Assembly (NCBI GenBank): GCA_035317605.1 | Contig: DATHGT010000286.1 | Location: 1 to 17,745, forward strand | Direction of reading: 5' to 3' | DNA length: 17,745 nt | Origin: DATHGT01 sp035317605 | GTDB taxonomy: Bacteria > Methylomirabilota > Methylomirabilia > Rokubacteriales > CSP1-6 | Shown here: positions 14,375 to 17,745 of the stretch, piece by piece | Layout of the letters: the number at the start of each line of letters is the position of its first letter | Position numbering within the stretch: the first letter of the stretch is position 1 | The notes under the pieces: model-generated | What the model saw: the letters and a program-made list of their open reading frames with translations, nothing else | Told to the model about the DNA's origin: nothing | Database searches by the model: none | Translations under genes and position numbers: made by a program

Positions 14375-14429
14375 CCGATCTCCTCCGGGCCGCCAACCCG
14401 ACGTACGATAGCACCGGGGAGGAGCGCGC
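14375..14429. promoter_or_regulatory. Compact divergent promoter region (55 bases)
   Basis: These 55 bases separate the start codons of the Mo hydroxylase (minus) and the PuuE-like gene (plus), and contain both ribosome-binding sites (GGAGGAG on each strand). So little remains that the promoters must overlap each other or extend into the coding regions. Co-regulation is therefore plausible. I see no convincing -35/-10 pair. Confidence 0.4.
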
Positions 14430-15320
14430 ATGCTACCCACGCATGGACGGTACGAATACTCGAGCATCACCAAGCGGCCGGATTATTCGTGGCCGGAGGG
14501 GCGGCGGCTCGCCGTCTACGTCGCGCTCAACATCGAGGCGTTCGGCTTCGGCGTGGGCAAGGGCGCGGCGATCGCGCCCCCGGACCAGGCCCAGAGCCAC
14601 AGCATCTTCAGCTGGCGCGACTACGGCAACCGCGTGGGGATCTGGAGGATCTTCGACCTGCTCGACGAGCTCGGCATTCCCGCCGAGGCTCAGATGAACA
14701 CCGAGGTCTACGAGATGGCGCCGGACATTCCGGAGCGCCTGCGCAAGCGCGGCGACGAGATCCTCGGCCACGGCGTCACCAACTCCGACGAGCAGGGGCA
14801 CCTGCCCGAGGACGAGGAGCGCGCGCTGATCGAGCGGGTCACCGCGACCATCGCGCGCCACGAGGGCGCGCCGCCGGTCGGCTGGATGAGCCCCTGGCTC
14901 TCCAACAGCGCGGTGACGATGGACCTGCTCCAGGAGGCCGGCTACCGCTACGTGATGGACTGGACGATGGACGACCAGCCGATCTGGCTCCGCACGCGCC
15001 AGGGACGCATCCTGGCCCTGCCGTATCCGATCGAGGTCAACGACACGCGCGGGATCGTCTGGTACCGCTATTCGTCGGCGGAGTTCGCGGACCTGATCGT
15101 CGACCAGTTCGACGAGATGCTCGAGCAGTCCGCGCGCCAGCCCCTGGTGTGTCCGATCTCCCTCCACCCGTTCGTCACCGGGCGCCCCTACCGCATCCGC
15201 CAGCTGCGCCGCGCGTTCCAGCACATCCTGGCGCACCGCGATCGGATCTGGCTCACGCGCCCGCGCGACATCTGCGCGCACGTGGAATCGCTGCCGCCGG
15301 GAACGGTCCCGGGTCGTTGA
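14430..15320 (+). CDS. Polysaccharide deacetylase-fold protein, PuuE (allantoinase)-like
   Basis: This 296-aa protein has the NodB-type barrel fold. The N-terminus GRYEYSSITKRPDY...WPEGRRLAVYVALNIEAF (6-38) closely follows the PuuE family, in which a metal-independent enzyme opens the allantoin ring. Like PuuE it lacks the usual zinc set: the TxDD position reads NIEAF (34-38), and the His-box reads HGVTNSD (114-120) with no second His at the standard spacing. GNRVGIWRIFDLL (66-78) and SLHPFVTGRPYR (244-255) are also family-like. GGAGG before the ATG at 14430 fixes the start. It diverges from the Mo hydroxylase by 55 bases. A cyclic-amide hydrolase is the most natural guess, but many members of this subgroup are uncharacterised. 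Confidence 0.85.
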   Translation: MLPTHGRYEYSSITKRPDYSWPEGRRLAVYVALNIEAFGFGVGKGAAIAPPDQAQSHSIFSWRDYGNRVGIWRIFDLLDELGIPAEAQMNTEVYEMAPDIPERLRKRGDEILGHGVTNSDEQGHLPEDEERALIERVTATIARHEGAPPVGWMSPWLSNSAVTMDLLQEAGYRYVMDWTMDDQPIWLRTRQGRILALPYPIEVNDTRGIVWYRYSSAEFADLIVDQFDEMLEQSARQPLVCPISLHPFVTGRPYRIRQLRRAFQHILAHRDRIWLTRPRDICAHVESLPPGTVPGR

Positions 15321-15375
15321 GGCGGCCACGCTGAAAAAGCTCTCTGAAACCCCTCTCCGGGGACTATCGTCGCTC

Positions 15376-16797
15376 ATGGGCCGGGTGGCGGCGGCGCTCG
15401 TGTTCGTGCTCGTCGCGCTGTCTCGGGCGTGGGGGGAGACGACGCCCACCGAGTCGCTCCAGGAGGTCTTCGCCAAGGCCAACGGCGTCCTCACCGATCC
15501 CGACTCGGAGGACCGGCCGCTCGATCGCCTGCTCGCCATCCGTAAGCTCGTCAACGACGCCTTCGACTTCAAGGGCGCGGCCGAGCTGGCCTCGGGCGAT
15601 CACTGGCTGGCCCGGACCGCCGCCGAGCAGGAAGAGTTCACGTGGCTCTTCAGCGACCTCCTCGAGCGCGCGTTCCTCTCGCGCATGGCCGCCAAGGCGA
15701 GCCTCGACGGCGGCACCAAGATCCGCTACCTCGACGAGACGATCGAAGGCGCCACCGCGCTCGTGCAGACCGCGATGGCCCGCCGCAACGGCGGCGAGCT
15801 GTTGCTCGACTACCGTCTCGTCGATCGCGAGGGCGCCTGGAAGATCCGCGACGTCGCCATCGACGGCGTGAGCCTGATGGCCAACTACCGCGCCCAGCTC
15901 GACCGCGTCCTCGGCAACGCCTCGTTCCCCGAGCTGCTCAGCCAGATGCGCGCCAAGGTCGGCGTGGCCGACCAGCCCGAGGCGCCGGCCCCGGTATCCC
16001 CCGCGCCGGCGCCCGTGGCGACCATCGACGTCCCGGCTCGAGCGGACACGGCGACGGAAACCACGGAGGCCGCGGACAGCACGACGGCCGCAGACAGCAC
16101 GGCGGCGACGGAAACCACGGCAGCCGCGGAGGCGACGGCGGCTACGGAGGAGACGAAGGTGGCTACGGAGGCGACGACGGCCGCGGAGTCCACCGCAGCC
16201 ACGGAGCCCACGGAAGAGCCGAAGGCGGCTACGCAGGTCACGGTCGCCGCGGCGACCACGGCAGCCGCTGAGCCCACCGCGGACACGAAAGAGATCGCGC
16301 CGCCGATACAGATGGTCTCGATCGTCGACGTGCCGCTTCCGGCCCTGGAGATTCGCCTCGCGAGCCTCGCGCCGACGATCACGCTGCCCAAAATCATGCG
16401 ACCGGCGGCCTTCGCGATCGGGCCGGCGTCACCGCCGTCCGAGGAGAAGATGACCCCGCCGTCCACGCCGCCCCCAGCCGTGGCGACTCCTCCGGTCGCG
16501 AAGTCGCTCGCCGCGGCGACCCAGCCGGCGGTGAAGCCACCAGCGTCACGCACCGTCACGACGCGAGCGTACTGGCTCCGGATGATGACCGCGGGAACGG
16601 CGGATGAGGCCAACCGACTCGTGAACCGACTCCGCGACGCGAAGTTCCCCGTGGCCGTGGCCCGCACCCACGGAGGCGGCAAACTCCGGGTCAGCGTCCG
16701 CGTCGGACCATTCCGCGACGCCGAGCAGGCCGTCCTCAATCTCCTCGACCTCCAGACCAAAGGCCACAACCCCCACCTCGTCGCCGAACGCGACTGA
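15376..16797 (+). CDS. MlaC-type lipid carrier domain fused through a low-complexity linker to a SPOR domain
   Basis: This exported 473-aa protein has a signal peptide (1-20, cut near AWG/ETT). A MlaC/Ttg2D-like domain (about 25-195) follows, recognisable by RKLVNDAFDFKGAAEL, a middle segment like LLLDYRLVDREGAWKIRDVAIDGVSLMANYR, and the closing FPELLSQMR helix. In the Mla system MlaC carries phospholipid across the periplasm. Next come a Pro/Ala segment, a Thr/Ala/Glu low-complexity stretch (about 222-305) and a Pro-rich stretch (to about 392). The protein ends in a SPOR domain (396-471: YWLRMMTAGTADEANRLVNRL..., RVSVRVGPF), a fold that binds denuded peptidoglycan at division sites. The ATG at 15376 lacks a strong ribosome-binding site. 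No other mla gene is nearby. Confidence 0.85.
   Translation: MGRVAAALVFVLVALSRAWGETTPTESLQEVFAKANGVLTDPDSEDRPLDRLLAIRKLVNDAFDFKGAAELASGDHWLARTAAEQEEFTWLFSDLLERAFLSRMAAKASLDGGTKIRYLDETIEGATALVQTAMARRNGGELLLDYRLVDREGAWKIRDVAIDGVSLMANYRAQLDRVLGNASFPELLSQMRAKVGVADQPEAPAPVSPAPAPVATIDVPARADTATETTEAADSTTAADSTAATETTAAAEATAATEETKVATEATTAAESTAATEPTEEPKAATQVTVAAATTAAAEPTADTKEIAPPIQMVSIVDVPLPALEIRLASLAPTITLPKIMRPAAFAIGPASPPSEEKMTPPSTPPPAVATPPVAKSLAAATQPAVKPPASRTVTTRAYWLRMMTAGTADEANRLVNRLRDAKFPVAVARTHGGGKLRVSVRVGPFRDAEQAVLNLLDLQTKGHNPHLVAERD
16039..16290 (+). repeat. Low-complexity Thr/Ala/Glu-coding tract
   Basis: About 250 bases built from degenerate repeats of acggcggc/acggaaaccacg-like units encode the (S/T)TAAxE linker at residues 222-305 of the MlaC-SPOR protein. 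The units are imperfect, so this is an old slippage-prone region and not a recent array. All six frames stay largely open across it because of its composition. Confidence 0.75.
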
Positions 16798-16810
16798 TCG
16801 AGCCGCGTAG

Positions 16811-16816
16811 TATAGT
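16811..16816 (+). promoter_or_regulatory. Possible -10 element for the CMD-TauD operon
   Basis: TATAGT (5 of 6 matches to TATAAT) lies 57 bases upstream of the ATG at 16874, in a 76-base intergenic stretch after the MlaC-SPOR gene. The -35 region contains no good hexamer, so only the -10 part is supported. Confidence 0.3.
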
Positions 16817-16873
16817 TTCGACGCCCGATCCACGTCGTGCGGCCGGATGGTTGCCGCGAAGGGGAGAGCCTGC

Positions 16874-17437
16874 ATGAGCGAGACGCCGACCTTCGGACGT
16901 TACGCCGAGATTCCCGTCGACCAGATGACGAAGGAGCAGCAGGAGGGGTACCGCTTCCTGATCGACGGGCCGCGCGGCCGGTTGCCCGGACCGTACAAGG
17001 TCTGGGTGCACAACCCCAAGCTCGTCCGCGCGGCGGCGCCGCTCGGCACCCACTTCACGCCCGGCCAGTCGACGCTGTCCGAACGGGAGCGCGAGATCGC
17101 GGTCGTGGTCATGACCAGCAAATGGAACTCGGCCTATCCCGCGGCCGCGCACGAGCGTCGTGGCAAGGAAGTCGGCCTCCCCGCGGCCACCGTCGAGGCG
17201 ATGGTCAACGGCCAGCCCGTCTCGTTCACCGACGCGCGTGAGCAGGTCGTGTACGAGATGGCGGTCGCGCTGGCCAACGGCCGGCTCGTGTCTCAGGGGC
17301 TCTACGACCGCGCGGTCAAGACGCTCGGCCACGAGAGCATCACCGACGTGATCGTGCTCATGGGCTACTACACGTGCGTCTCGCTCACCATGAACTTCTA
17401 CGCGGTGCCCGCCGGCAGCCCCGGCCTGGCCCGCTGA
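16874..17437 (+). CDS. Carboxymuconolactone decarboxylase (CMD) family protein
   Basis: This 187-aa all-helical CMD/AhpD-fold protein has the family core at about 70-95 (SEREREIAVVVMTSKWNSAY, then AAAHE with His93). AhpD peroxidases have CxxCxxxH there; here the cysteine positions are Ser86 and Pro89, and the only cysteine is Cys168. A thiol peroxidase role is therefore unlikely, and a decarboxylase-like or unknown role is more probable. AAGGGGAG (16859-16866) supports the ATG at 16874; an in-frame start at 16847 lacks such a site. The stop is followed after eight bases by a TauD/TfdA dioxygenase gene, which suggests one operon for breakdown of an organic compound. The substrate cannot be read from the sequence. 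Confidence 0.88.
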   Translation: MSETPTFGRYAEIPVDQMTKEQQEGYRFLIDGPRGRLPGPYKVWVHNPKLVRAAAPLGTHFTPGQSTLSEREREIAVVVMTSKWNSAYPAAAHERRGKEVGLPAATVEAMVNGQPVSFTDAREQVVYEMAVALANGRLVSQGLYDRAVKTLGHESITDVIVLMGYYTCVSLTMNFYAVPAGSPGLAR

Positions 17438-17445
17438 GGCGCGCC

Positions 17446-17745
17446 ATGGCTCGGCTCCGGATCAATCCGCTTCACCCCTCGATCGGCGCCGAGATCGCGG
17501 GCGTCGACCTCGGCAAGCCCCTCGACGAGTCGACCCGGCAGGGGTTGGTGCGCGCGCTGGCCGATCACCTGGCGCTGGTCTTTCACGATCAATCGCTGAC
17601 GCCGGAGCAGTATCTCGAGGCGGCCTCGGTGTTCGGGCCGCCGATGGAGCAGCACTACTCGCAGCACCACATGCCGGGCTTCCCGCTGATCGGGATGATC
17701 TGGCACCGCAACGGACAGCAGCCGGCGGAACGTTGGCACACCGAC
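17446..17745 (+). CDS. TauD/TfdA-family Fe(II)/2-oxoglutarate dioxygenase, 3' end beyond the window
   Basis: These are the first 100 residues of a 2-oxoglutarate-dependent dioxygenase. The N-terminus has the family pattern LHPSIGAEIAGVDLGKPLD (9-27), then LADHLALVFHDQSLTPEQ (38-54). The window ends exactly in the iron-binding HxD motif (His98 and Asp100 in WHTD); the distal His and the 2-oxoglutarate-binding Arg lie outside. Members oxidise taurine, aryloxyalkanoates and other small acids; the substrate here is unknown. The ATG at 17446 is eight bases after the CMD stop codon, so the two are probably co-transcribed. Confidence 0.9.
   Translation, partial: MARLRINPLHPSIGAEIAGVDLGKPLDESTRQGLVRALADHLALVFHDQSLTPEQYLEAASVFGPPMEQHYSQHHMPGFPLIGMIWHRNGQQPAERWHTD

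Noticed and set aside
13283..15334. 683-codon plus-strand frame spanning the Mo hydroxylase and PuuE-like genes
   Set aside because: Antisense to the hydroxylase and out of frame with the PuuE-like gene; low-complexity Arg/Gly/His composition.
15349..15362. CCCCTCTCCGGGG hairpin after the PuuE-like gene as a terminator
   Set aside because: Only four G-C pairs and no T-tract follow; such matches are common in this base composition.
15642..16271. Plus-strand frame with a GGDGGYGG-type glycine-rich tail
   Set aside because: It is the +1 shadow of the repeat tract in the MlaC-SPOR gene; no start signal.
15885..16769. 294-codon minus-strand frame opposite the MlaC-SPOR gene, rich in Ala and Val and superficially membrane-like
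   Set aside because: The hydrophobic look comes from reading the Thr/Ala/Glu repeat tract on the other strand. The plus-strand frame has a signal peptide and two recognisable domains.

Overview
The window is high-G+C bacterial chromosome. It carries 16 protein-coding genes and no RNA genes, CRISPR array, insertion sequence or integrase that I can see. Genes are densely packed, GTG starts are common and many neighbours overlap at ATGA/GTGA/TGATG junctions. The tmk-holB-ricT-metG block is an ancient bacterial arrangement also known from Bacillus. A YdcH/DUF465 protein, a MlaC-type periplasmic lipid carrier and a SPOR domain point to a Gram-negative with an outer membrane. The mix of core genes with orphan Mo-hydroxylase, CMD and TauD genes would fit Candidatus Rokubacteria/Methylomirabilota or a deltaproteobacterial-type soil lineage. 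That placement is inference and not proven by anything in the window.

Region 1 (1-6812, all minus strand; transcription runs from high to low coordinates). It reads: DUF465 protein, moaC, acuC-like deacetylase, tmk, holB, ricT (PSP1), metG, an 83-aa unknown protein, and a DUF5924-like membrane protein cut by the window edge. Junctions from moaC to the membrane protein are overlaps or gaps of 38 nt or less, so this looks like one housekeeping operon. It covers Moco synthesis, dTTP synthesis, the clamp loader, an Fe-S/RNA-maturation factor and tRNA charging.

Region 2 (6843-9998, minus). A tungstate/molybdate-type ABC transporter has one TupB-like permease and two different ATPases, and ends at a convincing intrinsic terminator. 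The first ATPase has lost both the Walker B glutamate (Ala157) and the switch histidine (Asn190); the second is fully canonical. No substrate-binding protein is adjacent. An acyl-CoA synthetase (10035-11561, minus) lies upstream.

Region 3 (11629-15320). A small secreted repeat protein (plus) converges on an orphan molybdenum-hydroxylase large subunit (minus). That gene diverges from a PuuE-like polysaccharide deacetylase/allantoinase-family gene (plus).

Region 4 (15376-17745, plus). It holds an unusual MlaC-linker-SPOR fusion protein, then a carboxymuconolactone-decarboxylase-family gene and the start of a TauD/TfdA dioxygenase, cut by the window edge.

A loose molybdenum/tungsten theme links the oxyanion transporter, moaC and the Mo hydroxylase within about 8 kb, although they are separate transcription units. 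The two observations most worth pursuing are the asymmetric, half-dead ATPase pair of the transporter and the MlaC-SPOR fusion. No intergenic stretch exceeds 300 bases; the longest is 11562-11733.
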